Positions 1 through 7,785 of a DNA stretch of 64,000 nt are shown here, one piece after another. Position 1 is the first letter of the stretch. Each line of letters begins with the position of its first letter. A program made the position numbers and the translations under genes. The notes beneath the pieces were generated by a model that was not told the DNA's origin, ran no database searches, and was given only the letters and a program-made list of their open reading frames with translations. The DNA is from JAXLYE01 sp046351595 (GTDB taxonomy: Bacteria > Myxococcota_A > Polyangia > Palsa-1104 > JAEUJZ01): assembly GCA_046351595.1 (NCBI GenBank), contig JAXLYE010000012.1, positions 1-64,000 of the forward strand, written 5' to 3'.

Positions 1-220
1 CTCCTTTCTTTGTCTTGGTCCCCATCCTTGGACTGGCCATTTCTGGGGAACGGGTCGCACCAGTAGCTCCGATGCGGTCTGCCCACTTCGTAAGCTCCAG
101 CATCGGCAGGAGGAATCCGTTCTTCGTGAAATCACGAGGAACGCTCCTCCCTTCCGGTGAAGCTGTCACGTGCGCGTCCGTGTACGCTGCGTGCACCTCG
201 GCTCGCAGGGACTGCGACAC
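1..220 (-). CDS. Partial unknown protein, N-terminal 73 residues, runs off left edge
   Basis: An open frame on the minus strand begins with GTG at 220, seven bases after the stop codon of the sigma-54-type gene upstream (stop at 228-230), and stays open to the window edge. The first residues read VSQSLRAEVHAAYTDAHVTA, and a later stretch contains the segment LLPMLELTKWADRIGA, which looks like a normal amphipathic protein segment rather than GC-bias noise. The position, directly downstream of three coupled genes on the same strand, suggests it is the next gene of that operon. I do not recognise the family. Third-position GC is lower than in the neighbours, and no strong Shine-Dalgarno sequence precedes the GTG, so it could still be a chance frame. 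Confidence 0.42.
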   Translation of the reverse strand, partial: MSQSLRAEVHAAYTDAHVTASPEGRSVPRDFTKNGFLLPMLELTKWADRIGATGATRSPEMASPRMGTKTKKG

Positions 221-227
221 GGCCCGC

Positions 228-1130
228 TCAGGTGCGCCCCAGCTTCAGGTATAGGGTCCGGCGCGTGATCCCCAGCACTTCCGCCGTCCGCTTCTTGTTC
301 CCGCCCAGCGCCGCCAGCGTCGCCCGTATCAGCAACTGCTCGGCCACGGCCAGCGACGTCCCCAACGGGATCTGCACCGCGGCGCCCCGTGCAGCCGGAG
401 ACATCAGATCTTCCAAGTCCACGGCGCGCAGTACGCCGTCGCGCGCCCGCCATCCGGCCTGAAGAAGGACCCCCTCCAGCTCGCGCACGTTGCCGGGCCA
501 GGGATAGTCGCCGAGCAGAGCCAGCGCTTCCTCGTCGCACGAGAGGAGCGGAGCCCCGCTGCGGCTCCGTTCGGCCAGCACCTCGGCGGCCAGCGCGGGC
601 AGATCGGGCTTGCGCGACCGCAGCGGCGGCAGGTGCAGCCGCACGGCAGCCAGGCGATGGTACAGATCCCGGCGCAGGCGACCGCGCCGTACAAGCGGAT
701 CGAGATCCTCGGCCGCGTTGCTGATCCAGCGGGGCGCCTGCCCGAGTCGCCGTGGCGAGGGGCCCGATGAACGCAGCGCAAGCGGCGACTGCAGCACGCG
801 CAGCAGCTCGAGCTGCGCCGCCGCGTCCAGCTCTTCGACGCCATCGAGCAGCACCGAGCCGCTGCGCGCCCGCGGCAGCACGCCCGCGAGCTCGGTCTGC
901 AATGCCGCCCCATCCAACCCGCTGCAGCGGATCACCTCGAGCGGCTCGGTCCCTCGCTCTGAGTACTGATGCAGCGCCCGGGCTGCGCGCTCCTTGCCGA
1001 CGCCGGGCTCACCCCAGATGAGCACGGGCACATCGCTCGGCGCGACGTTCTCGAGCTCCCTGACGAACCGGCGCATCGCGCGCGACTCGCAGACCAGGCC
1101 GATCTCGGGCTTCTTTGTCTGCGGCCTCAT
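228..1130 (-). CDS. Sigma-54-type AAA+ activator lacking the GAFTGA loop, with Fis-like HTH
   Basis: A 300-residue protein made of an AAA+ domain and a C-terminal Fis-type helix-turn-helix. Visible motifs are Walker A GEPGVGKE near residue 40, a Walker B-like segment SVLLDGVEELD near residue 88, the NtrC-family motif YPWPGNVRELE, and the HTH segment NKKRTAEVLGITRRTLYLKL at the C-terminus. There is no N-terminal receiver, GAF or FHA domain. The region that should hold GAFTGA, the loop that contacts sigma-54, is shortened to GVLPRARSG, so direct sigma-54 remodelling is doubtful; it may act as an ordinary DNA-binding ATPase. The ATG at 1130 overlaps the TGA of the upstream methyltransferase (ATGA), showing translational coupling. 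A longer in-frame extension up to 1439 only covers the methyltransferase gene in another frame. Confidence 0.82.
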   Translation of the reverse strand: MRPQTKKPEIGLVCESRAMRRFVRELENVAPSDVPVLIWGEPGVGKERAARALHQYSERGTEPLEVIRCSGLDGAALQTELAGVLPRARSGSVLLDGVEELDAAAQLELLRVLQSPLALRSSGPSPRRLGQAPRWISNAAEDLDPLVRRGRLRRDLYHRLAAVRLHLPPLRSRKPDLPALAAEVLAERSRSGAPLLSCDEEALALLGDYPWPGNVRELEGVLLQAGWRARDGVLRAVDLEDLMSPAARGAAVQIPLGTSLAVAEQLLIRATLAALGGNKKRTAEVLGITRRTLYLKLGRT

Positions 1131-2158
1131 GGTGCCCTCGGGGGCGCAGGTTCTGCTGCCCCGCAGCGACGGTAGACCTGTAGCTCGCCGGGAAGTACCT
1201 CGCCGTAGCGGCAGGTGGCCACCGGCTCCCACCCGAGCGCGCCCAGGCGCTCGCTCACTGGCGCGGGCTGGTAGTGCTTGCGCCGCCACAGCTCGATCTC
1301 GCGAGGCGGGGACTCGCCGGGAAGGATCGCGAGGGCGCTCCAGGCGTAGCTGCCGGAAAGCGCCGCATCCGGATCCAGGCGCAGCGTCCACTCGATCGGC
1401 TCGCCGGTCGCGTACGGAGCGAGAGCCGTCGTGAGCCAAGGCTTCGCCGCGTCGAGCTGTCGCTGGGCTGCCTCGCCTTGGCGCGCCCAGCGAACCTCCT
1501 GACTCTCGCCGGCCGCCAGCGGCAGGTCGAGCACCAGCAGATCGCCCGCGCTACAGAAGGCCAGGCCATACCGCAGAAAGCGCAGCTCGTCTTCGAGCTC
1601 CCCGAGTGTCCCGCCGAGCAAGAGGATCACTCGCTGCCGCCCGGAGAGAGACAGGAGGTCTGCATGCGACGACAGCTCCTCCAGGTCCGCGAGCAGAGCC
1701 CAGGTTGCGACGTGCGGCAAGGACTCGGCCGCGTGGACATAGGCAGCGGACAGCAGCGGCTCGCTCAGATCCACCAGACCCAGCGAGCCAGCGTCGGGGG
1801 CATCGAGCAGCTGCGCCGCGAGGCGAATGTCCGGACGCCCCTCGCCGATCCCCAGCACCAGCACATCGAGGGGCTCCGCGCGAAGGTGCGGGCGGATCGC
1901 GCCGGCCAGCGGGTCCAGGCTGGCCGCCCACGCTTGCACCTCGGGACAGCGTCGGACATAGAGGCGGTAGGCCGCGGCGCTGGCAGGCCCGAGATACGCC
2001 CAGACCGGGCGCAGCGCGGTCCGCTCGGCGCGCAGCGTGTGGGGCATCTCGACGGCTTCGCGGCTCAGGCGGCGATGCGGCGTCAGCACGCAGTTAAGCC
2101 AGCGGGAACGTTCCGGCGGCTGAGACGGCCGCGGCGTACCAAGCGGGCGGCGCTTCAT
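1127..2158 (-). CDS. EgtD-like SAM-dependent methyltransferase
   Basis: A 343-residue protein. The glycine-rich segment LDVLVLGIGEGRPDIRLAAQ followed by GLVDLSEPLLSAA resembles the SAM site and following acidic strand of class I methyltransferases. The later VILLLGGTLGELEDE matches the 'GGTLGNF'-like segment of the histidine-specific methyltransferase family (EgtD, Methyltransf_33). EgtD makes hercynine in ergothioneine synthesis, but no EgtB-like partner is seen here, so the substrate is open. The ATG at 2158 overlaps the TGA of the transporter upstream, and its own stop overlaps the next gene's ATG, so the three genes form one coupled unit. My assignment rests on motif resemblance; another small-molecule methyltransferase is possible. 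Confidence 0.6.
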   Translation of the reverse strand: MKRRPLGTPRPSQPPERSRWLNCVLTPHRRLSREAVEMPHTLRAERTALRPVWAYLGPASAAAYRLYVRRCPEVQAWAASLDPLAGAIRPHLRAEPLDVLVLGIGEGRPDIRLAAQLLDAPDAGSLGLVDLSEPLLSAAYVHAAESLPHVATWALLADLEELSSHADLLSLSGRQRVILLLGGTLGELEDELRFLRYGLAFCSAGDLLVLDLPLAAGESQEVRWARQGEAAQRQLDAAKPWLTTALAPYATGEPIEWTLRLDPDAALSGSYAWSALAILPGESPPREIELWRRKHYQPAPVSERLGALGWEPVATCRYGEVLPGELQVYRRCGAAEPAPPRAP

Positions 2159-3717
2159 GCTGCACGCTCGCGCGCCTGAGACGGGAGTCCGTCCATCGTC
2201 TGGACGATCAGGAAGGAGCCGCACAGCAGAACCGCCAGGCCGCCGCCGATGGCGCTGAACGCGCGGACCGGGAGCGGCAGCCGGCTGCATGCGGTCAGAG
2301 GCACAGGTGCCGCAATGGCCAGCGCAGCAAGGAGCCGCCGCATGCGTTCAGGGAATGCTGGCAACGTGGAGAGGGCCGCCGAGAGTTCGGAGGACTCAGG
2401 CACGGCGGGATCCCCTATGCGCTCGTCACACGCGGTCGCATTCGCCTCTCTACGGGAGCCCGCGAGCAGAACCTCAAAAGCCCCCAGCCTCGTCAAGATC
2501 GCCGCCGCTCCCAGCGACAGCAGCGCCAGCCCGCCAAAGTAGCGGTGATGCGGCCAGCGCGTCCACAGAAAGCCCAGAAGCCCCGCCAGCTCGTTGCCCG
2601 CCGCCGTCGCGACAAACCACAGCGCCACCAGGCGCGAGGTTTTCTGCGGCGGAGAGAGGCGCGTGACCAGCGCCAGGCCCATCGGCGCCAGCAGCAATTC
2701 CCCGAGCGTCAGCAGCACATAGCAGCAGCCGAGCCAGCCGAGGCCGACCCGGGCGGTATCTCCACCCTGTAGCCCGGCCAGGGTCATCACCGCGAAGGCG
2801 GCGCCGGTGGCGACAAAGTCCCAGGCCATCTTGTCTGCAGTCGACAGCGCCGCGCCGCGCCGGCACAGGCTCGACAGAAGCCAGCCCAGCGGCGGCGCCA
2901 ACGCGAGCACCAGGAGCGAGTGCAGAGACATGAAGTGCCCCGGGGCCACGTGCAGCGCCCGACCGAGGAGCGACAGGTGCAGCACGGTGTGCTGCTCGGC
3001 GAACAGCGTCAGCGAGGTCGTGGCCTGCGCGGCCGCGATCCAGAACACGACGCCCAGCGAGCAGATCTGCCGGCACGCGCGCACGCGCTCGGACGCCTCG
3101 CTCGATGCGCTCCCCCTCGCGTCAGGCAGGACCGCGGCAGGGTGCGCAGTGCGCAGGGCGGTCGCGCTGGCCGCAAAGCAGGTCGTGCTGGCCAGCATCC
3201 CGAGCGCGGCGACCTGAAAGACCGCGGCCCAGCCCCAGCGCGCTCGCGCCCACTCGGCGACGAGCGGCGCGACGGCGGCGCCCGCATTGAAGATGCAGTG
3301 CAAAAGCAGGAAACCGCTGTCGCGTCGCGGATCGCCGTCGCGGTATAGCGAGCCGACGAGCGCGTGCAGCGCCGGCTTAAAGAAGCCGTGCCCGGCGATC
3401 AGCAGCAGGATCGCCGGCCCGAGTAGCTGCGGCCGCTCCAGCGCAAGCGCTCCGTACCCGAGCGTGAGCAGCGTGGTCCCCAGCATCGTCGCCAGCCGTC
3501 GGCCGATCCAGCGGTCCGCGAGAAGCCCGCCCGGTAGCCCGCTCAGGTAGGACAGCGCCTGCAGCGTTCCGCACAGCATCAGGGCCCCGTCCGGGCGCAG
3601 GCCGTGAATCTGCTGCAGGTACAACACGAGCAGCGGCAGGGTCGCGAAGCAGGCAAAGCGCGCCCAAAGCTGGACGAGCGCAAGGAGATAAAGGGCACGA
3701 GGGTGGTGTCTCGTCAT
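2155..3717 (-). CDS. POT/MFS-family transporter
   Basis: A 520-residue integral membrane protein with about 12-14 hydrophobic segments. The N-terminal half contains the MFS-like loop GLPGGLLADRWIGRRLATML between helices 2 and 3, and a helix-4/5 region ending GFFKPALHALVGSLY, as in proton-dependent oligopeptide transporters (PTR2/POT), where the related motif is GxGGxKPxxxxFxADQF. The C-terminal half carries a similar segment, LTLGELLLAPMGLALVTRLS. It starts at ATG 3717; the upstream in-frame extension is not protein-like. It is the first gene of a coupled operon with an EgtD-like methyltransferase and a sigma-54-type ATPase, so it may import a substrate or export a methylated product of that operon (inference). 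Confidence 0.78.
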   Translation of the reverse strand: MTRHHPRALYLLALVQLWARFACFATLPLLVLYLQQIHGLRPDGALMLCGTLQALSYLSGLPGGLLADRWIGRRLATMLGTTLLTLGYGALALERPQLLGPAILLLIAGHGFFKPALHALVGSLYRDGDPRRDSGFLLLHCIFNAGAAVAPLVAEWARARWGWAAVFQVAALGMLASTTCFAASATALRTAHPAAVLPDARGSASSEASERVRACRQICSLGVVFWIAAAQATTSLTLFAEQHTVLHLSLLGRALHVAPGHFMSLHSLLVLALAPPLGWLLSSLCRRGAALSTADKMAWDFVATGAAFAVMTLAGLQGGDTARVGLGWLGCCYVLLTLGELLLAPMGLALVTRLSPPQKTSRLVALWFVATAAGNELAGLLGFLWTRWPHHRYFGGLALLSLGAAAILTRLGAFEVLLAGSRREANATACDERIGDPAVPESSELSAALSTLPAFPERMRRLLAALAIAAPVPLTACSRLPLPVRAFSAIGGGLAVLLCGSFLIVQTMDGLPSQARERAA

Positions 3718-3794
3718 GGCGTCCTCCGTCGAGGCCGCGCCGCGGGGAAGCAGGATCGGGGCCAAGCCCGACCGTGCTCCCCGCGTGCAGCGAG

Positions 3795-4550
3795 TTAGGC
3801 ACAGAATGCAGAGGTCTGCGCGACGGCGTCGGGCGTCTGAATCCCCGCGCACGCCGGCTGCGGACTCGTCGGCCAGATCAGCCACAGGTTGCTGTCGATC
3901 TCGACGGAGCCCGCCCCGCCTGAGAGTCTGCAGAGGTCAATCGCGCGATCCGCCAGATACGAGGGGAGCCCTGGCTGCTCCAACTCGGTGGTGATGTGCA
4001 CGATGAGCTGGGGGCTGGCGCTGCGACGGTACAGCGGATGCTCGGGCGCCAGCGGCGCCAGCTCGATGAAGTGCGACCGCCCGAGCTGCGCTGCGTGGAG
4101 AAGGAGCGCAGCCAGCGCCAGGGAGAACGCGGGTTCCTCAACCGAGAGCCCGCGGCAGTCGAGCAGCACCTCGACGCGAAACGAGTGCGGCGGCAGTACG
4201 CGCGCGAGCTCGGTCACAGTCCGCCATAGGCGCCGAGCAGGGGCGCCGTTGTTCTCGTGGCCGCACCCCTTCAGGTTGGCCTCTGCGGTGCGAGGGGTCT
4301 GCGAGGGCGCATGCTCAGCGGGCGGGCGCGGGCCGCTCTCGGGCATGCGGTGGCAGGGGGCCGTGTCCGCCTCTGCGACCGGCCGCGGTACCGCGTCCTG
4401 CTCAGCCGCTGCCTCCGCTTCTCGACGACGCGAGGCCTTCCGGTCGCGTCGCCAGACCCAGAGCGCCGACAAACCCAGCGCCCCAGCGAATAGGACGACT
4501 CCCAGCAAGACTCCGCCGTCCGGGTCCGGCAGGCCAAAGCTAGCAAGCAT
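3795..4550 (-). CDS. Membrane-anchored protein with a degenerate histidine-kinase-like ATPase region
   Basis: A 251-residue protein with one N-terminal transmembrane helix (about residues 11-31, GVLLGVVLFAGALGLSALWV), a charged and proline-rich linker, and a C-terminal domain of about 140 residues. The segments ELARVLPPHSFRVEVLLDCR, FSLALAALLLHAAQLG and VEIDSNLWLIWP are laid out like the HATPase domain of myxobacterial sensor kinases. However, the catalytic N-box asparagine, the G-boxes and any phospho-accepting histidine are missing, so it is probably not a working kinase. The ATG at 4550 has a good ribosome-binding site (GGGAGGGG). It lies 77 bases upstream of the transporter operon on the same strand and could sense for it. 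Family not recognised. Confidence 0.55.
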   Translation of the reverse strand: MLASFGLPDPDGGVLLGVVLFAGALGLSALWVWRRDRKASRRREAEAAAEQDAVPRPVAEADTAPCHRMPESGPRPPAEHAPSQTPRTAEANLKGCGHENNGAPARRLWRTVTELARVLPPHSFRVEVLLDCRGLSVEEPAFSLALAALLLHAAQLGRSHFIELAPLAPEHPLYRRSASPQLIVHITTELEQPGLPSYLADRAIDLCRLSGGAGSVEIDSNLWLIWPTSPQPACAGIQTPDAVAQTSAFCA

Positions 4551-5060
4551 GGCGCCCCTCCCAATGGTAAGAGGGCACCAAGGCCGGCGGCATGTACCGA
4601 CGGCAGACCACCACAACCAGGCTATGCAGCCTCATTCACGAGCCTCCAGTGCGCAGATTGGGCAGACCCGTGGTACGCTGCGCTCGTTGTCCACGGGGAC
4701 CGATCCTCCTCGGGGAACAACGGCCCTCACCGTGTTAGCAGCACGGTGAGGGCCACTTCTCTCTAGCGATCAGGTGGTCGCGCTCTCTCGGAACCTCCTC
4801 GGGAAGGGGTTGGGCCGCTGAGATCTCAACGACCAGGACTATCCAAGTTGCATGCCAACATGTGAAACGCAAGCTCCCTGTTGACAGCGACGCGGACAGT
4901 CGAGTGCGCGCAAGCGGCCGATTCGCTACCAGCCGATCAAGGAGAGGGAGAAAACGCGGTAACGCAGTCGTGCGGGTTCAGCCCTGCGGAAGAGATGCCC
5001 GCGCTGCCCTACGACGGGCCGCGGTTTGGCAGTGGACGAGACGGAGTCAGCTTGCAGGTG
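4551..5060. other. Non-coding stretch upstream of 4550
   Basis: This stretch lies between two minus-strand genes. It must hold the promoter of the gene starting at 4550 and the 3' end of the transcript from the gene at 5061-5900. Apart from the hairpin at 4722-4754, I see no coding frame with convincing protein character. Confidence 0.5.
4722..4754 (-). terminator. Perfect 13-bp stem hairpin, probable terminator
   Basis: The arm GGCCCTCACCGTG (4722-4734) is exactly complementary to CACGGTGAGGGCC (4742-4754) around a 7-base loop. It lies about 310 bases downstream of the minus-strand gene ending at 5061. On the minus strand the stem is followed by a short T-rich stretch (GTTGTT), weak for an intrinsic terminator, so it may instead be an RNA-stabilising or protein-binding hairpin. 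Confidence 0.5.
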
Positions 5061-5900
5061 TCAGCCGCGACGGGTGCCAGGCTTGTCGGCAGTCGGCGGG
5101 CTCTCTTGCTGAGAAGGCGCTGGCCGCATCACGCGATCCACGATCGCCTGCCCGAGCACCTGAACCGTCGCGAGCGCGTCCATCCCCAAGCCGACGTAGT
5201 TCGGAGTCGGTGCAGCCTGTTCCGTCTTCCCAAGCTGCTTCTCGACATGCTGCAGGACTTCCGCCTGAATCTCCCAGAGAGCCGGGAGCGCCTGCTTCAT
5301 CTGCTCGATCTGGGCATACTCCTGCCGCTGGTAGTCGACCATCGATTCCTGCATTGCCATCATCTCGCGACGCATCATCCGGTTGACGAGGAAGATCTCG
5401 CCGACCTCGCGGATGTGTTGCGAGTTCTGGATGAATGCCGTGTCGCGTGCTTCCTGATGGGCGTCGAGAAGCTGCTGACGGCGGAACGGGTCCGGCTCGG
5501 CCCGAAGGCGTCGTGCCAGCTCCTCCCGCGAGAGCGAAGTCACGCCGCCCGCTGGCGGATCGGATCTGCCCACAGCAGCCGGAGCAAGCTGCGAGGACGG
5601 CATGGGCTCGCCGTGTTGTCCTGGCCCGACTTCTGGATTCTCAGTAGCGCCACGCAAAGACGCCGCCAGCGACTCAATCACCACCTCGGCGCTCTCTGTC
5701 TGCAGCGACCGTAACGCCGAATCGAAAAACAGGACCGTATACCTTCCGGCAGGAATCGGTCCTGGCGCAGCGCCTACCGAATAGAACGATCCCGGCGCTG
5801 GGGGGTACTGACGAACGGAGCCATCCGGCATCCTGAGGCGGAGCTGATAGTGGCTCGCTCCGGAGGGAGCCAGGCGCGCAATGCGTGTAGCCAGCAACAT
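5061..5900 (-). CDS. Unknown protein flanking the 13-bp array; beta-rich N-domain plus helical C-domain
   Basis: A 279-residue protein from ATG 5900 (a TTG at 5939 would add 13 residues; neither has a strong ribosome-binding site). The N-terminal part has alternating beta-type segments: APSGASHYQLRL, then PIPAGRYTVLFFDS, then ESAEVVIES. A proline-rich linker follows (about residues 90-120), then a helical, Met/Gln/Glu-rich C-terminal part (FLVNRMMRREMMAMQESMVD; ALPALWEIQAEVLQHVEKQL) likely to form coiled coils. The N-terminal part resembles the corresponding part of the divergent gene at 6450: both have APSG..Y.L, then PI.AG.Y.V.F.D, then an IE strand. The two genes face away from the 13-bp array, suggesting a shared role. 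I do not recognise the family; no signal peptide is seen. Confidence 0.68.
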   Translation of the reverse strand: MLLATRIARLAPSGASHYQLRLRMPDGSVRQYPPAPGSFYSVGAAPGPIPAGRYTVLFFDSALRSLQTESAEVVIESLAASLRGATENPEVGPGQHGEPMPSSQLAPAAVGRSDPPAGGVTSLSREELARRLRAEPDPFRRQQLLDAHQEARDTAFIQNSQHIREVGEIFLVNRMMRREMMAMQESMVDYQRQEYAQIEQMKQALPALWEIQAEVLQHVEKQLGKTEQAAPTPNYVGLGMDALATVQVLGQAIVDRVMRPAPSQQESPPTADKPGTRRG

Positions 5901-6012
5901 GCGCTCAAGCGTACTGCGGATCCACCCGATGTGCTTCAACGTAAGCTAGGAGATACCCCTCTCTGTATGCCAACCGGACGAACAGTAACACATTGTGCCC
6001 CTGCCGCTGGTT

Positions 6013-6373
6013 TCAAACGTTTGTAGCCAACGTTTGAAACCAGCGTTGGCTACAAACGCCACAGAACACAAGCGTTGGCCACCAACATTGGTCGCAAGCG
6101 TTGGAAGCCAACGCGGGCGCCAACGTCTGTCGCAAGCGTTGGCAACAGCCGTTGGGAGCAAACGTTGGTTTCAAACGTTGCTGCCAACGCGGGCGCGCGA
6201 GGGAAACTCTGAGAATTATTTAACAATCCGCGCCAGAATAGTCTCGCTGCGTTGGCTGCAGCCGTCTGTGACAAACGTTCGCAGCCAACGCTTGCGTCCA
6301 ACGCTTGCAACCAACGCTCAGGCTGGCATTTTTGTCCAACGCTTGCGGCCAACGCTTGCGGCCAATGTGATAA
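6013..6373. repeat. Phased array of about 24 quasi-palindromic 13-bp units (core CAACGTTG)
   Basis: Centring on the CG of the core, I find units centred at 6018, 6031, 6044, 6057, 6073, 6086, 6099, 6112, 6124, 6137, 6150, 6163, 6176 and 6188. After a gap come 6250, 6263, 6276, 6289, 6302, 6315, 6327, 6340, 6353 and 6366. Steps are almost always exactly 13 bp (a few are 12 or 16). Typical units are GCCAACGCTTGCG, GCAAGCGTTGGAA and TCAAACGTTTGTA, that is, variants of a short inverted repeat, so both strands carry the motif. A 50-bp spacer (6196-6244) between the two blocks contains the AT-rich GAATTATTTAACAAT, unusual in this GC-rich window. It looks like an iteron or multi-site operator array. 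Frames crossing it translate as 13-residue repeats on both strands and are not likely genes. Confidence 0.9.
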
Positions 6374-6449
6374 ACATCACATAGTGCGTTATTCTCCCAC
6401 TTTGCCCCCTATCTTGCATACCGTAAAGCAGGCGTGGGACACTCTGCGC

Positions 6450-7336
6450 ATGCCGATCTGTCCGGTCTGCAAGATCAAGCCCCTGCCGTCTCTGCGTGCG
6501 CGCCACTGCTCGCCGGACTGTCGCTATGCGGCGTGGCTCCAGCGGGCGGCGGAGGCGGCGAGGAAGGCGCTGGCGCTGCCGCGCATGGCGGTTCCGGCCG
6601 AGATGCAGCACGAGTTGCCGATTGGTCCGGAGCGGCTCCTGGTCTCGTGGAAGTACCTGTTCTATACACACGCGCCGTCGGGAACGGCCGGCTACCGGCT
6701 GGGGACGGTGTCCGGGGAGGCGCAGATCCTGCACTGGTTCCCTTCGAGCCTGTTCCGCCAGCCTCCCATGTTCCGGATCGAACCTTTCGAGCTTCCCTCC
6801 GTCCCGATCGCAGGCGTCTATGTCGTCCAGTTCGTGGACGTACGCGGTCAGCCCCTCGGCAGCCCGACCCGTACCATCGAGGTCGAGCACGCGACGGCCG
6901 GCTTGCGGTTCTGCGACGGGGACCGGTCTTTGAAGTCGCGCTCTCGGCTCTGAGCGCAGGAGGGGCGCGAACGTCCGCGCAATACGAAGCGCGGACGTCG
7001 CAGCAGCCATCCGCACGATGGCTGGACCCGCGCTTGAGCACGCTCCTCGCAAAGATTGATGGAGAGCCGCGGCGCGGGCTGCTCTTTCACCTGCTCGATC
7101 GGTCGGCAGACGTGCAGCCCCTTCGCGCGGCGCTCCGCATGCTACTCCTGTCTGAGGATCCCGAGGATGCGGAGTTCCTGTTCGAGCTGTCCCTGAGCCG
7201 ACACGAGTTCGCCGGCCTTGATGAGCTGCTGCGCGAGACGTTTCCGGCGGTCCGGTCCGGCCCCATGCGCGCTGCGATCGACCAGCACCTGGGCCTACCC
7301 GGCGAGGCGCAGCGCTGCTGGCAGGACACCAAGTAG
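6450..7336 (+). CDS. Zinc-ribbon protein flanking the 13-bp array, interrupted by a probable frameshift
   Basis: The ATG at 6450 begins MPICPVCKIKPLPSLRARHC, a C4 zinc ribbon (CPVC, then HCSPDC) followed by a basic helix. A beta-rich domain follows with APSGTAGYRLGTVSG and VPIAGVYVVQFVDV, resembling the neighbour at 5061-5900. The first frame (167 residues) stops at 6953, but from about 6915-6930 the frame one base back continues with protein-like sequence (GPVFEVALSALSAGGARTSA, then LLFHLLDRSADVQPLRAALR) to a stop at 7336. No sensible start exists for a separate second gene. One missing base near GACGGGGACC would restore a 295-residue protein: zinc ribbon, beta domain, helical C-terminus. 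It could be a sequencing error, a true mutation or programmed slippage. Its position next to the array suggests it binds it (inference). Confidence 0.6.
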
Positions 7337-7785
7337 AGAGGCCGGAGAGCGGAGGTTTCTGCACCTGCGCCCGCGACAGCGCATGAAGGCGCTATCGGCG
7401 GTGCCGCAAGGCAGAGGCCAAGATTGGAGCAGGAAGCGATCGCTGACAGCGTGAGCCGAGATGCCGTCTCAGCAACTAACGAAACAGACTGCGGATGAAC
7501 GAGCTGCACGACGGACGCCTCTGCCAGCTTTCCGATCCGCAGAATCGAGAGCAAACCCACCGTCGGTGTTTGCTAGCACCCCGCATCGCTGCGGATCGTT
7601 TGACGGTCAGTTTCTCTCGATCGGGATGTTGGCGGGCTCAAAGTCCGGCTCCCGTCTCGCCGTCGCGGAGCGCGCGGGCGCCGGGGCCGCGGATCGATTG
7701 CCAGCGGAGCGCCGCGCCCTGCCCTACCCTGCCGCGCGCGGAGCCTGGGCCCTGGCCTCGGGTCTGGTGTACCCTGCGCGGTCGC
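7337..7785. other. Intergenic stretch, nothing recognised
   Basis: About 450 bases between the zinc-ribbon gene and the acetyltransferase, both on the plus strand. Open frames here run into neighbouring genes and lack protein character. I see no clear promoter, terminator or RNA gene. Confidence 0.4.

Noticed and set aside
4722..4754. Insertion-sequence terminal repeat
   Set aside because: The perfect inverted repeat is a single short hairpin with a 7-base loop, with no transposase or second copy nearby.
6013..6373. CRISPR array
   Set aside because: Units are 13 bp with no long conserved repeat and no unique 25-40-bp spacers, and no cas-like gene lies nearby.
5946..6384. Open frames on both strands across the 13-bp array, giving 13-residue repeat peptides
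   Set aside because: All are by-products of a 13-bp repeat lacking in-frame stops. They have no ribosome-binding site, start in different places and occur on both strands, so I regard the DNA, not a protein, as the functional element.
7087..7560. Minus-strand 157-residue frame opposite the end of the zinc-ribbon gene
   Set aside because: Considered as an alternative to the frameshift model, but it is Ser/Ala/Arg-rich with no domain, and the plus-strand reading is better.
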